A DNA stretch of 64,000 bases from Eudorina sp. 2006-703-Eu-15. Its lineage: Eukaryota > Chlorophyta > Chlorophyceae > Chlamydomonadales > Volvocaceae. The stretch is from assembly GCA_003117195.1 (NCBI GenBank), contig BDSI01000064.1, positions 434,001-498,000 of the forward strand, given 5' to 3'. Under the pieces are notes generated by a model, which was not told the origin of the DNA, did no database searches, and saw only the letters and a program-made list of their open reading frames with translations. Below, piece by piece: positions 23,230 through 35,297 of the stretch. Position numbers and translations under genes: made by a program. Each line of letters starts with the position of its first letter. Positions within the stretch are counted from its first letter, which is position 1.

Positions 23230-26181
23230 TCAGAGGCTGCCGGCACTGCCCTCGACCCCACCACCCACCCGCCCTATATGGGTACGCTGATACATGTAGA
23301 TGACAAACAGCCACTCGACGGCGTGTGCCGCCGCAATAGCCAGGTGCATCAGCTGCTGGGCGGCGCCCTGCGACCGCAACCACAACCACAGCGACAGCAA
23401 CAGCGGGCACGTTAAGACGTTACGACCCCAGGTGTGGAGCGCAGGGCGACGGAGACGAGCCAGAGGATCTGCGGGGTGGACGGACATCCGTACGCGGTGT
23501 GCAAAGCTACGGTAACACGGCGGCGACCCGACGGCGGCTGGTCACCAGCGCAGCACCGGGGGCGTTAACCCGCTGTGCGCCGAGTGCGACGACGGCGACA
23601 GGTCGTGGGGGCCAAGGCATTCCGTTCGCGACGGTTTCGAGTTGCGGTGTTGTGACTTGTGAGGCCGAGCTTGCGACGGTTTCCGCTTCCCGGGGCATGC
23701 CCGAGGTGGTGGTTCTCGATGCGGGTCGAGGTGGCACCGCGTGGCGGCGGACTCTAGGGGGGTCTCTGGCACGCATGACGCGCTTCTCAGGAAGGCGGCC
23801 GGAGCCTGCGGACGTGCCATCTGGACTATACCCCTTCGCGCATGGACAGCGGGCGAGCAGTGACTAGCGACCGTCAAGGCGGCTCCGGCTAAACAACGGC
23901 GGTTGCCCGTCCCTCGAGGAAGCTCCAGGGACGACCGCCAATTGCGGGGTCCGAGTCCGGGTCCAGAAGCAGGTCGCTGGGGCTCAGCAGCACAAGGTCA
24001 GGGGTCTCACCACGATGTCGAAGACGCCCGGGGCGTAGATGTCCGGGAAGCACGACACGTACGTCACCCCGCCGTACATGAAGCAGAAAATGATGGACAA
24101 CGCGCACCAGGTGGTGTACCAAGGGTCGTACGGCACACTGCTGCCGCCGACACCCCGCAGCACTTGTCGTACGTCCAGCACAGCTTGCAGCATGATTGGA
24201 AAGGTGTACACCAACACCACGTACCCCTGCGAGTACGGCGGTATAGTCAATGGCACGTCCACTCAGTGAATTCGTACTGTGGGCGTGGGCGCGCGCAACC
24301 ATAAGAATTCGGTTAACCCCGACCTCACCACATAGCGCGTGTTGGCTTTCTTGTCAATATCTGCCCCCGCCGGCAGCGCCGCCGCGTTGTGCCAGGCGTG
24401 CAGCGACAGCGCCACCGTGACGGCCGTTAGGCCCAGCGCGTACGGCAGCGGCATCACAAAGTACGACAGGCCGTACGTCAGGGGTATGGAGGCGATGAAG
24501 ATGAAGGCCACGTCCAGGGCTCGCCAGTGGCGCAGGATCTGGGGGCTCATGCAGAGAAACTGGTGGTAACCTGCAGGGTGCGACGGAACCGCAGAGCGCG
24601 GGTCCCCGGGTGGGTGTGGTGGCGGCGGTCGTTCGGCTCGAGTCGGGCTGGGTTGGGTGCTTGGGTCGAGCTGCAGTTGTACTATTAGCTGAACAGTTCT
24701 GCCGCGGCCGAGTGTGACCCACATCACGTGACCCACATCACGTGACCCACATCACGTGACCCACATCACGTGAACCACATCACGTGAACCACATCACGTG
24801 AACCACATCATGTGAACCACATCACGTGACCCACATCACGTGACCCACATCATGTGACCCACATCACGTGACCCACATCATGTGACCCACATCATGCGCA
24901 CGTGGACACGCGTCCGGCGGGTCTGATCTGGGCAGCTTGGGCCCACACTGGGACGTTCCAATGCGACGCCTGCACTGCCGTACAGGACACCCCCCTCCCA
25001 CCCGCCCTGGATCGCGGCGTCCGGGCGCACACGGCCTGCTGTGCGCTCCTGAATGAATGAACGTTACGGCGGACGCCAAAAAAGGATCAACGGTGTATAC
25101 CAGGGCAAGCCCTGTCTTGCGGTTCTCTCACCCACAGTGAAGGGCAGGTGGACGGAGGGGCAGAGCCACAGTGCCAGGAAGGGCGTCAGGTCCAGGCCGT
25201 GCGGGCGCAGGCGCGTCAACGTCCAGCCCAAGAGGCAGGAGGACACGAGCCAGCCTGCGGGCAGCCACCCAGGAGGCAGGGCAGTCGGGAGCTGAGAGGA
25301 GGACAATCGTCCAGGCGGACCTATCGCACGCTGACATGTCGGCTTGACGCCATCCGGCATCACGGCATCCGAAACTGCCTTTCCAACTACCGGTAATTGC
25401 ACTGTCGAAATGGTTACACTTTATAACTGATCACAGCTGCCGATGTGGGTTGCGGCCCGGGTCCATCCTCACCAAGGACCATCGTCCAGCTGTTAAGCGT
25501 CTGGTTGTGCCAGGTGAAGAGCGTCAGGAGGCAGTCGCTGTATGTGCCGCCCTGCGAGTAGGGGGGTTGCGCGGACACACGGCCGGTCAATCCAGGACAT
25601 CGTTCAGCACCAACAATCCGATCGTGTCGCCGCATCGTGCATGCGGCATCCGGTCGTGCGTGTTGTAGCATCGTGCATGCAGTACATAACGCACGCGTCA
25701 GCGAAATTCAGTGAGGGCTGATCAGTTATCAGCACCAACAACGCGAGCAGCTTCGAGCGTCTTTGCCATTGTGCTGCAGTAACAATTTTGGGTCGCGTCA
25801 AGGAGACTAGCCGGGCTCCATCACCTCGCCAGGCCCCCACTCCCCCACAAACCCGGCTAAATCCGCACATCCACGCCAACAAACACGGGGCTGGCCATCC
25901 AAACCAACCCCTATTAACCCCGCCTGTAATTACCGTCCCCACCACCTCGGCTTCGCTCCCACCTGACGGTAGCCAGTTGTAATGCCAGCCAGGCGCAAAC
26001 CGTGAGGCACCTCGTCAGCGCGCAGGCCCGTGCGCATCGGATAAACAATTTCGTCATCGTGGTCTTTCGCATGATGATAGGCTCTTGGAGGGCCGGCTTG
26101 GGCCGCGATGGCAATTTCACGCCTTGCCCGAACATGACCATTCTTCAATTGGGTTGACTCTTTAATGTCTACGACTGTCAT
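23230..26181 (-). CDS. PAQR (AdipoR / hemolysin III-like) seven-helix membrane protein
   Basis: Six exons: 26181-25963, 25551-25473, 25254-25132, 24570-24329, 24226-24011, 23367-23230; phases fit, 338 residues. Family order is clear: GLRLAGITTGYR, then LTLFTWHNQTLNSWTMVLG (HNET.NIWTH block), YHQFLCMSPQILRHWRALD (TM2-TM3), FPDIYAPGVFDI, and the TM7 block GAAQQLMHLAIAAAHAVEW. PAQR proteins are hydrolase-like membrane receptors with a zinc site. His143 and Asp160 occupy two ligand positions, but the usual TM7 HxxxH reads Q297-Q-L-M-H301, so the first His is missing. The Ser of the S-x3-H motif also appears to be Thr (TVGYH). Exon starts repeatedly follow CTCGCAG acceptors. Intron 3 (25131-24571) holds an E-box minisatellite and a retroposon-like tail. 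Ligand and substrate are unknown. Confidence 0.88.
24715..24895. repeat. 14-bp minisatellite ACATCACGTGACCC, PAQR intron 3
   Basis: About 13 copies. Most carry the palindrome TCACGTGA, which contains the E-box/G-box core CACGTG. Variants have CATGTG, or GAACC in place of GACCC. Confidence 0.95.
25051..25113 (-). mobile_element. Copy B of dispersed CATT-tailed element, in PAQR intron 3
   Basis: Minus-strand orientation: GGGCTTGCCCTGG, TATACACCGTTGATCC, GTCCGCCGTAACG, then TTCATTCATTC. It shares an extra ~14 bp 5' (CCAGGGCAAGCC on the plus strand) with copy C. Confidence 0.65.
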
Positions 26182-27299
26182 GTGTAGTAATTGACGACAA
26201 AATAGGACGATGGGTAACAGATTTTTGCTGTGAGAACGGGCGAAGTCAATCGGGCTCGCGCGGTGGTTGACTTTGCCGGAAGCTAAAGCGCTGTCGTCAG
26301 TAATTCGCCATGATCCGGGTCAATATATAATCCTCGGCGCTCGAAAAATTGAGAGTTCGGGTACGGCATCAACCGCATAACCGACATCAAGGTAGAGCCG
26401 CACAGCCGCTGCAACGTGGCTTTGTGGCTTTGTGGAATTATTGGAAGATAACGCTGCTATTAAATTCATAGGTTGAGGGTGATGTGATGTTAAAACGTGG
26501 GTTATCTGGCGCTCCCTTCAGGTTCCGAGATGTGACAAGTGCTGGAACATAAGCTACCCACACATAAAGGCATGTGACCGTAATATTTGTAATATCTTTG
26601 TCAATCAAATCCGACGATGCAGTGTCACTTGTGGTTGTTGTCATGGTGTCCTTGGTTGATGTTTGATGTCGTTTCTTCGGGTCGTGTCGTGCTACGGATT
26701 TGCACCGTTTAACGTCGCGTCGTAAGCCCCGTGGGGCCAAAGTGGATGCGCTGATCAGGGGAAGTCCTGGAAGTGCAATCGGTGCAATCGGGCATTAAGT
26801 TGGCGGTATTAGGCAACCCACATCGAATATGAATGCGAAGTCAGTAACAATGTCGAGTTTTATTTGAGAGCCGGACAGGAATAAGTCACGCGGCCACGTC
26901 ACCCGTCAACCGCTTCGCGCGGCCCGATGGCAACTGCGGCCGAACGCGTCACGCCTGCAACCTCCGTCGTATCTAATCGCGATCCTGCACGCCGTTGCAC
27001 CCGAATCGCTAATTGCTTGCCTGGTACATTGTTAAGCGTTACGACCTCGGTTGTACCGCACCCTCGGCAGCTGGCGAAGGTGAAACTCTCCCACACACTA
27101 GACATGGATCACTCCTAGAAGCAAACCGCAACCCTCACGCCAAGTTACTTTCCCTGTACTTTTAGCATCATCACAACACGCCACCACTTGAGTCGAAAGC
27201 CTCCATGGGTCATAAACCTCTCCTCAGGCAGCAGAAGACCCGTCAGTGAGTGACCCACGGGTCCTTTCACATCACACACTCACCCAACTACCCCGTAAC
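26182..27299. promoter_or_regulatory. Divergent upstream region, PAQR / wax synthase
   Basis: 1.1 kb between the two start codons, with no supported exon and an AT-rich centre. It must contain both promoters and leaders. Confidence 0.5.
26323..26330 (-). promoter_or_regulatory. TATA box candidate for PAQR gene
   Basis: TTATATAT on the minus strand, about 140 bp upstream of the PAQR ATG. It would give a leader of roughly 110 nt. Confidence 0.35.
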
Positions 27300-30200
27300 A
27301 TGATGGTCTTCAGGGCCTTCCTGGCCGCATTTCTCGCGACCCGTCTGGGCAGCTTTGCACTCGTCTCCTGCAGCCATGTAGCCCTCAGCGTCCTCGCGTT
27401 CCTGACGGCGCGGCGCCTTCCGCCGGGCGCGGCGCGTGCCGCCGTGCTGCTCCCGGCGGCCGCGACCCTCGTGGGGCTGCCCATCCTCGCCGTGGATGGC
27501 CGCGCAGACCCACTTCTGGGTCAGGCCCTCTGCTGCCTGGCCTCCATGACTGCATTCAAGGTCCGCGCGTGTGGCTACCGTGCAGCATCGTTGTGCCGTA
27601 CACCTGTGCCGTTCTGCCCACCGAGTCCCCACGCACCTGCCGTACCGTACCGTACCGTATATCCGTACCGTACCGTACATACCCTGCGCGTGCGAAGGAT
27701 CGCCCATGGTACTCCCGGCGCTTGCCCCACGGCTGTCATGCTGGGCCCCGCCTGTCTCATTGGCTGCAACTCGAGCTGAGTACATGCAACCAACAACGTG
27801 TTGCGACCGCCTGTACGAACGTACGAACATACGAACGTGCGAACGTGTGCTCAAAGGGACGGACGTTGATGGGTACCCACTTTGAGTAGAAGTGTAGCGC
27901 CATATGTCCATCCAATTGCGCAAATTATCGTGATGTTGGGTACGTGGCGTACTCGCACGCGTCAACTCGGCTGCTGCGAGTTGCCTCCCCCCGCACACTG
28001 CCCCGCCTGCCCCCATCCGCCTGCCCCACGCCACCCGCCTGCCCCCATCCGCCTGCCCCACCCGCCTGCGCCACCCGCCTGCCCCACCCGCCTGCCCCAT
28101 CCGCCTGCGCCACCCGCCTGCTCCCATCCGCCTGCCCCACCCGCCTGCCCCACCCGCCTGCCCCACCCGCCTGCCCCAACTGCCCGCTGTCCGATGCGGG
28201 CCGCAGCTGGTCGCCTTGGCGGCGGGGCGGGGTACGCTCGCGGAGCCCGCCACCGCGGGGTCACTCCGGCGCTTCCTGGTGGTGTGTGTGCTGCCGGTCG
28301 TCCCCACGGGCCAGTCCGACGTCCTGGGTGAGCGGGCAGGACTTGAGAGGGGCGGATGGGGGGGGTGTGGAGAGGAGGGGCCCTGAGGATGGCCTCTTTA
28401 TCTGTCCTCTTGACACTCGTACGCGAACGTGGGATGGGTTCGTCGTTGATATGAGGCGCCCTTGTAACGGTTGCGTTACCAGCGCACCACATTCGCAAGT
28501 TTCCTCCCTAAACACAATTGCGCCTAGAAACACACCCATGATGCGATCGTCCAGACGCCCCATCGCACCGCCGGCCGCCTCCGCACGCCTTGGGGTGGGC
28601 TGCAGGGTGGCGACGGCGATGCGGTGTCGCGGCGGAGCTGCTGCGGTGGGCGGCCTTTAATCTCGGTGAGGGTGTGCTGGCTGGGGGCTTGCCTGCTGGG
28701 GCGTGACTGCTGGGGGATGCTGGGGCTTGACTGCTGGGGGGTGCTGGGGCTTGACTGCTGGGGGGTGCTGGGGCTTGACAGCTGGTGTGCTGGGGTTGAA
28801 CCGAAAGATAAGCGCCGAGAGAACTGCTGCGGGGTGCTGGAGTTTCTCGAGCTGAGGACACTTGGGCTTCGGATGCCCTCCCGAGCTGTGAAGTTGCTGG
28901 GGAGGGAGGTCAAACCCCATGCACACCCCTACACACCCCTACACACCCCTACACACCCCTACACACCCCTACACACCCCTACACACGCGCCGACGACCCA
29001 AACCAGCCCCTGCCGTTGTGCTCCCGATCCACCCCGCACCGCACCGCACCGCAGTCCTCTTCCTTGTCGCGGCAACGATGTCGACGCTGTCCATCCGAAG
29101 CGCGGACACCCGCCTCCGCGAGATGGCGGCGGCGGCTGGTCCCTCCGCGGTGGTCGTCATCCTCCTCCTCCACCTGGGCAGGGCGCTCGCCTACTTCTTC
29201 CTCGGTGCGTCCGCCAACCCACCGCCATGCGAATCAATGCGCCCGGTCACAGCAAACTCAGTGTGCTGTGCTGTGCTGTGCTGTGCTGTGCTGTGCTGTG
29301 CTGTGCTGTGCTGTGCTGTGCTGTGCTGTGCGATACCGGTACTGTCCCCCGGTGCCGCAAACGCCGTTGTGTGTTTTTGGTCGTCTACCTTGTCATCCAC
29401 CGCCTCCGTCCATCTTCCGTATCTCCCCTGGTACCTTCCTGCTGGCCGCCACGGCATGTACGGCAACAGCCGTGGCGACCTGCCTGCCTGCCTGTACACT
29501 CCTTCGTCCCGCGCCTCGGCCCCCGGGGTGTGTGTGCGTGTGTGTTTTTGCGGCGCCCCAGGGGTGGCCCTGATGTGCGAGGTATACGGCATGGGAGGTC
29601 TGACAGACGCGGCGGCTATGCTCCTGGCGGGGCTCCGAGTGGAGCCGCATTTCGACCGAGTGTGGCTGGTGGGTGGCTGGCGACCCACGTGTCGGTGTGC
29701 GTGCATATCCAACCGAATATTCTTAGCGGGAAACCCGCCGGTGTGTTTCGACAAGAGACCCGCCGGGGTGTGTGTGTGTGTGTACGTGTGTGGGGGACCT
29801 GAAAAACGAATACGGAACCCGAACGACCAACCTACCCCCAACTAAGGTAATGCACCAGGCAGGCACCATGCAGACGCTGGGCGATTACACGCCCCCCGGT
29901 GTCTCGTCAAGTAAGCATTCTAAGCAATTCTGTGTACGACACCGTACGGCTCGCATGGCGCCATGACAGAACCCGTCGTGCACTACTGCCCTCTTGCCGC
30001 CCACCCTTCCTCCGTCCCCTCCGGCGCGCGTGACTCGTGACGTCCAGGCGTCCTCCTTCTCTGAGCTGTGGGGCCGGCGATGGAACTTGACGGTCACGCA
30101 GGTGCTGCGGCCGGCGGTGTACGACCCCATCGTGGAAGGTGGGCGCGAGGGCGGGAAGCGCGTGGTGTCCTTGGAGGGCGGGCGCTATGGCGCGGCGGGC

Positions 30201-33075
30201 GGCGGGACGGTTCGTGAGCGGCCGAGTGCGGGTCTGTGGGTCAGTGGACAAGGGTCGGGTCGTTCATAGGTTGGTGGACACGATCCGGTGGGTCGGTGGG
30301 CGATGTGGGTCGGTGGGCTATGTGGGTCGGCTGATCATTGCATGGCCCCCCCTTGAGTCATGGCGCCGCTTGCACAAAGCACATGCGCTGGAGGCGTCGA
30401 ACACCAGGTCTGACTTCCCGCCTTAATCCCGCCAACTTAACGGCGCTGCCGTATACATGCTGAATATGCGACGCCGTATACATGCTGAATATGCGACGCC
30501 GTACACATGCTGAATATGCGACGCGTAAGTGTCTTACATGTGTCGCGATCAGGTCGATGGCTCGCGGCTGGAAAGGGAGACGACCCATGGGTCGGCACGA
30601 CCTCAGACTGCTTGAGAATGGAGGCACTAGCCGACCGCACTGCCAGCGGCGGAGGTGGCGGCGGCGTGGGAGGCAGTACGGGCAGTAGCAGCTCAGCCGG
30701 CGCTCCGTACAGCCATCACAATCTTGAGGCTGTTATGAGGACCACGTCATCGTCGAGCAGTAGCACCACCGCTCACAACGGCAGTAGCACAAGCAGTGGC
30801 AGCATCAACAGCACGCGGGAACGCCGCGCCGCCGATGTCGGATCGGGCGGCGGCGACCCATGGGTCAGTGGCAGCAGCACAGGCACAGCCCGCAACAGCG
30901 GCCGCGGCGGTGAACCCGCAGAGGGAAACTACGACGGCGCTGCTGCGGCCGCTGCCGGTACGGCACCGCGTCTGCTTTCCGTACTTTCCGTACGTCGCCG
31001 GCGCAGAATCCCCACGTCGGATGCAATGACTGCCGTCGACGCAGCCGACGCCACTACCACAGCTGGCGTCCAAGTCCATAGTTCCTGGCCGGCTGCGCTT
31101 CCGGTGGCGCCGCCGCCGCCGGCGCCGCCAGTGTCATTGCCGCGGCGGCCGTCGCGCGCGCGGCGGTTCGCCGGCACCCAGGCGACCTTCTTGGTGTCGG
31201 GTGTGTGGCACGAGCTGGTGTGCTACAGCATGTGTCGGCGCAGCTCGGGGGGCTGCTGGCTGCTGCTGTTCAGCATGCAGGTGATGTGAGGGTGAACGTG
31301 TGTTTCGAGAAGGGACCCGCCCGACCCAAACCAAGGACCAAAATACTTACCATAATAACTTGCAAATGAACAACAACAAAACAACAACGGAACAGGGTGT
31401 GTGTGAGGCGGGGGAAGGGCGGGAAGCGTTTAACGCGTGTGGCCCCGCCGAAGTGGAGAGGGCGGGCAGCGGGACCCCTACACCAGCTCGAGGCTGGACG
31501 AGCAGCTCCCTGCGGAGACCGTTCACCGACCCGGGGGTCACCGACCCCCGGGTCGGTGTGTATGAACTGCACGACAAGACGTCATCTGTCTCGTCCTACG
31601 GTCCTGGTGACATGACCCCGGGAGGGCCCCCGGGGGATATCCGGGCAGGGACCCAGGGCTCCTCCTCCTGTGCTTTTATCTCGGCGGCTGGTTACCGTGC
31701 TTCCGTTGTGTGAAAGGAGTCCCGCACCCTTGACTCTGGACTGCCGCCCACTACCAACATCCCCCCAAGTGAGGGGTTAGATTGTTAAAAAAATAAACCG
31801 TGTCAGGGGTCCTAGGTCCTGCACTGTCAGCACGACTAAAACCCTCACACCTCTTCCTCCCGCGGGGTTACCCCAGGCCCCCTTGTTGCTGCTGGAGAGG
31901 GAGCTGCGGCGAGCTGCCCGGCGGGCAGGCCTGCGCATGCCGCAGCTGGCGGCTCGCATCGCCGTACACTTGATCTTCTTCCTCGAGGTGGGCAGGCGCT
32001 TGAGTCATATCAGGGGTTTGTTTGGAATCCAGCACCCGCGTCGTTGCATTGGAGTTTATTCAGGGAGAACGACCCGCCCGACCCACCCAGACCCAAGGTA
32101 CATTTACCAGGCAACCTGCGATGTAGGACTTACCAAAGAGGCGGCATGCATGTGTTTAGAAATGAAACCCGCCCGCATGTATGTGTGTTACGACAGCGGG
32201 CAGTACCGCACCGTACCGTACCGTACCGTACCACCGATGCATCGCCGGGCTGGGTGCGTACCCCGACTCTTTCGCTTGGGCCCATAGCACGGCAGTTGCC
32301 GTAACCGCGCCGCGCCCGAGATGCAGCTTCCGGTCCGGTCCAGGAGGGGCTCCCGCCACTTGCCCCACGCAGCCGTACATCTCCCCCGACATGCCTTGGA
32401 CCGCGGCTGTCGGAACGGGGGTATCCCACGGGTGTTGCCGTACAGAGGCACCCGGGGGGCCGTACCGGGGCAAAGGCAGCACGCACGCGAGCTTTTGTTT
32501 GCGTTCGGACCCACGGCGGGGGACCGCATTGGTTGGATTGGTTTGTAGGAGTGTGCTTTTGTATTCGGATCCGCCAAGGAACCCCAGTCGGCATGCCAGC
32601 GTGGCCTCGCCATGGGCATTCCGTAATACGGCAGAGCATGTCGTACGGCAGAGCACGTACCTGGTCGCATCGAATACGGCTTCTTCTGGGTCTGGACACT
32701 CGACTCGTCCTTTCCCGCCCCGTCCCGTCCCGTCACGCCCCGCCCCGCCCCGCCCTGCAGCTGATGTTGCTGTGGTACCCGCCCATGGGGCCGACCGGCA
32801 TGTTAGCGGGGCTTACGCGGATTGGCGACGCCGTCGCGTCGGCCGCGGCGGCGGTGGCAGCGGCTGGCGTCTTGGTGGTCGTCGCCGTTGGCTCTTTCTG
32901 GCGCGGATGCCTTGTCGTACCTCCCAAGCAGGCGGCGGCGGCGGCGGCGACGACTGGCGTCGAGGCGCCGCCGAGCGTTGGGCGTTCCAACGCCACCGCC
33001 GCCTCTCCCGCCGCGGCCACCGCCGCCGTCATCCTGCCACCCCCAACATCCCTAGCCAGGGTGATTGGGACCTGA
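27300..33075 (+). CDS. Jojoba-type wax synthase / MBOAT O-acyltransferase
   Basis: Eight exons: 27300-27560, 28207-28327, 29055-29204, 29562-29668, 30048-30138, 30553-31280, 31877-31987, 32761-33075; phases fit exactly, 627 residues. Long-chain-alcohol O-acyltransferases of this class make wax esters in the ER membrane from fatty alcohol and acyl-CoA. Signatures: LRVEPHFDRVWLASSFSELW leading into WGRRWN (~221-226), LRPAVYDPIV, and ATFLVSGVWHELVCY with the presumed catalytic His463. Hydrophobic helices occur throughout exons 1-4 and 6-8. Between WGRRWN and the catalytic helix lies a ~200-residue Ser/Gly/Ala/Arg-rich insert (~245-445) not normal for the family. The first donor, AAG|GTCCGC, is weak. 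The substrate could be another alcohol or sterol; other wax-synthase-fold enzymes cannot be excluded. Confidence 0.87.
28003..28178. repeat. 12-bp minisatellite CGCCTGCCCCAC, wax synthase intron 1
   Basis: About 14 copies with CCATC and GCGCC variants, ending ~30 bp before the exon 2 acceptor. Confidence 0.92.
28703..28791. repeat. 24-bp minisatellite, wax synthase intron 2
   Basis: Three to four copies of GACTGCTGGGGGGTGCTGGG plus GCTT, with small changes in the first and last copies. Confidence 0.9.
28922..28985. repeat. 10-bp minisatellite CACCCCTACA, wax synthase intron 2
   Basis: Six to seven perfect copies; the unit resembles a telomere-like C-rich strand, but it is interior and is followed by unique sequence. 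Confidence 0.93.
29261..29331. repeat. (GTGCT)n pentamer microsatellite, wax synthase intron 3
   Basis: Fourteen or so uninterrupted pentamers 57 bp after the exon 3 donor. Confidence 0.95.
30448..30523. repeat. 25-bp minisatellite, wax synthase intron 5
   Basis: Three copies of GCCGTATACATGCTGAATAT plus GCGAC, the third with GTACAC. They end about 30 bp before the exon 6 acceptor. Confidence 0.9.
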
Positions 33076-35297
33076 GTCTATCTAGCTCTGGTTGTGTGAC
33101 GTGGTGTGTGAGTGGCTAGGGCTAGACGGGTGGGAGCTTATGGAAAGGCAAGCAGAGAGGGGATTGACATGGGCTCTTTGCGCCGTTACGTTACGGCCCG
33201 CCCACATGCACGTCATGAGCTGTCCGTTACCGGTTTGGCAGGTGGTTGCCAGTCGGTTGCAAGTGGTTCCACGAGGTTGCCGTGCCGTGCTCGGGTGTGC
33301 TGGCCGCATCCGGTTGCTGCATCCCGTTTCGGGGCACTGTCGTACATTACTCAACAGGTTGTACATGAATGTCGTACAGTATTTGGAGGGAGCGAGTCGG
33401 GTCCTCGGGTGCGCCGAAACCGCCGATGGGTCGTCCCTGCTGGGTTAGCCACCGCTGTGATGGCAGGGCAAGCACGCCGCGAGGATTCCGCTGGGGCTGT
33501 TACGTCACTTCCATTGCACACGAAGAATTGGGTGTTGTTCGGCTGCATAACGAAGAGGTTTCGTGTCCAGGCCCTGTCGATGCCGTTGTTGTTCTTTGTT
33601 TTTGATGTCGTTGTTGTGGTGGTTGTAGTGGTTGTGGTCGTCGTCGTTGTGGTGGATAGGACACTCCTCGCAGCCCGTGTCGGCTGGCGGGCTACTGCAC
33701 ACATTGAGACGAGTTGCAATGAGTCCTTGGTAGGGGTTGATGAGACGAGGCACCTACGAGCTATCTGGGCCCGTTGGAACACCCGGTCGGGATACGGGTC
33801 CACCTTGTAACGGTTACATTAGTGAGGCCCGGGTCCCAGCTGACCAGCAGGCTGTGTTGCGACGGACAGACGCCACACCCGATGCAGAGGCCTAACAGGC
33901 CTTCAGCTGCTGTGCTCATCAGTGCTTTGGCACTCGGCTGAAATCGGCTTGATTCATGGAGGCAACGGCGACAAATGTGGAAAGGCGAGCGGGCATGTCT
34001 GGCAGCTGCGGCGGTTTGACCGGGAGTCAACGCTGGTCAGGCTCGCCCCATCGAGGGGGAAGGCACGCGCACGACGATTCGGTCGGGACTCGGGTCCATC
34101 TCGTAACGATTACTACTATTACTAAGTCGTTGGGGTGTTGAGCCGGCGCGGCGGACTTGGAACTCATGGGCCCCGTGAAAGCTTAGGGAAAGCCCACGCT
34201 GCTCAAGTGTTGCTCAACTGTTGCGGCTGTTGTCGGGTGAATCTGCCCTGCCTACCTGTTGCCTCTGCCCACCTATCTACCAGTCGCTTACCCATGGGAT
34301 ATCTGGTGCCCGGGTTTGATTTCCGGTCTGTCTTTCTCCTTTTGCACCTCAAGAATACGGTATCGGCTGGAAACTGCCGAGGGAAGATGAGCTATATGTG
34401 GCCGCTGCAATGTCCGAAACCAGCTCCCGATGCACGAAACCGCGTCGGACAGCGCCGGCGGTTGGCGCGGACGCAACCCTACCAATCACAACGGCAACCG
34501 GCATTTCTCCGCCTGGCTTGCTTGCGGTGTAAGGCGGACCACTGCGGGGCGTTCCTTTGCCGCTGTCTCTTATCTTTGGCTTGCTCGCTGGCCGCTCCTC
34601 CCACTTGCACATGGGGCTGCCACCGATGACCCGCGGGGTCCACTGTCAAGGTCATTAATAACATGTTGCGCCGAGGGGACATTAAGCTACGAAAGACCAC
34701 GCTTGCAGTTATCAACCAGGCCAACCAGGCTGAGAAGGGTGGTCGATTTCCCAGCCGCCCCGGTCAGCTCTGATGGTTCCGACAAGGAAGGGGTATGCCG
34801 CGCCCCGTACCCGCAGGCCTCCTCTGGCCCGGTCGTTGGTTGCCCTTGGCGTCCAATGGCGCTCGGCGGGTTTGAAAGGCGGGGCGCAGCCATGACACCA
34901 GTTGATTTGAAAGATTGCGATTGCATGGGTCAACGACATTACAGGTGTGATCGTCCCACGGGACAGCAGCCAACGAACGAAAGTCTTCTAGAAATTTATT
35001 GAAACTCAAACTCGATATGATGTAATAGGATATTGATATGACAATTGAATGCGTTTTGCGTTTACTGTATGATTGGTAGGGACACTGCCGTATGAGGACC
35101 ATCGGCTTCCATTCAGCGCGTTACTGTATTCCAATAGAGCCTAATTGGCTGTGCCCTAAAATTGAATATACTTTCTTGGAAATGACGTTGTTACCATTCA
35201 TGGGATAGATATTCTTCAGCATGTAAGTCCGGGGAGAGCTATAGCTAGGTATGTGCCCCGATACAAGGTGGAAACATTTAATTGTTACTAGATAACC
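33076..35297. other. Intergenic, wax synthase to 1451-residue gene
   Basis: No supported exon. It contains the wax synthase 3' UTR, a (GTTGTGGTG)n tract near 33608-33655, and an imperfect pair of ~40-bp direct repeats (33784-33823 and 34080-34124). An AT-rich stretch from ~34990 is probably the upstream region of the next gene. Confidence 0.45.
33806..33810 (+). terminator. Candidate poly(A) signal TGTAA for wax synthase
   Basis: About 730 bases after the stop; first clear TGTAA downstream. Confidence 0.45.

Noticed and set aside
24715..24895. CRISPR-like regular array
   Set aside because: Units are contiguous 14-bp repeats with no unique spacers in a eukaryotic intron; it is a minisatellite. 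The same applies to the arrays at 28003, 28703 and 6967.
25064..25402. Single 113-residue minus-strand protein
   Set aside because: Only 25254-25132 fits the PAQR frame with a matching acceptor and donor; the rest is intron and the dispersed element.
28922..28985. Interstitial telomere repeat
   Set aside because: CACCCCTACA is a 10-mer that differs from the TTTTAGGG-type telomere repeat of these algae; it sits in an intron.
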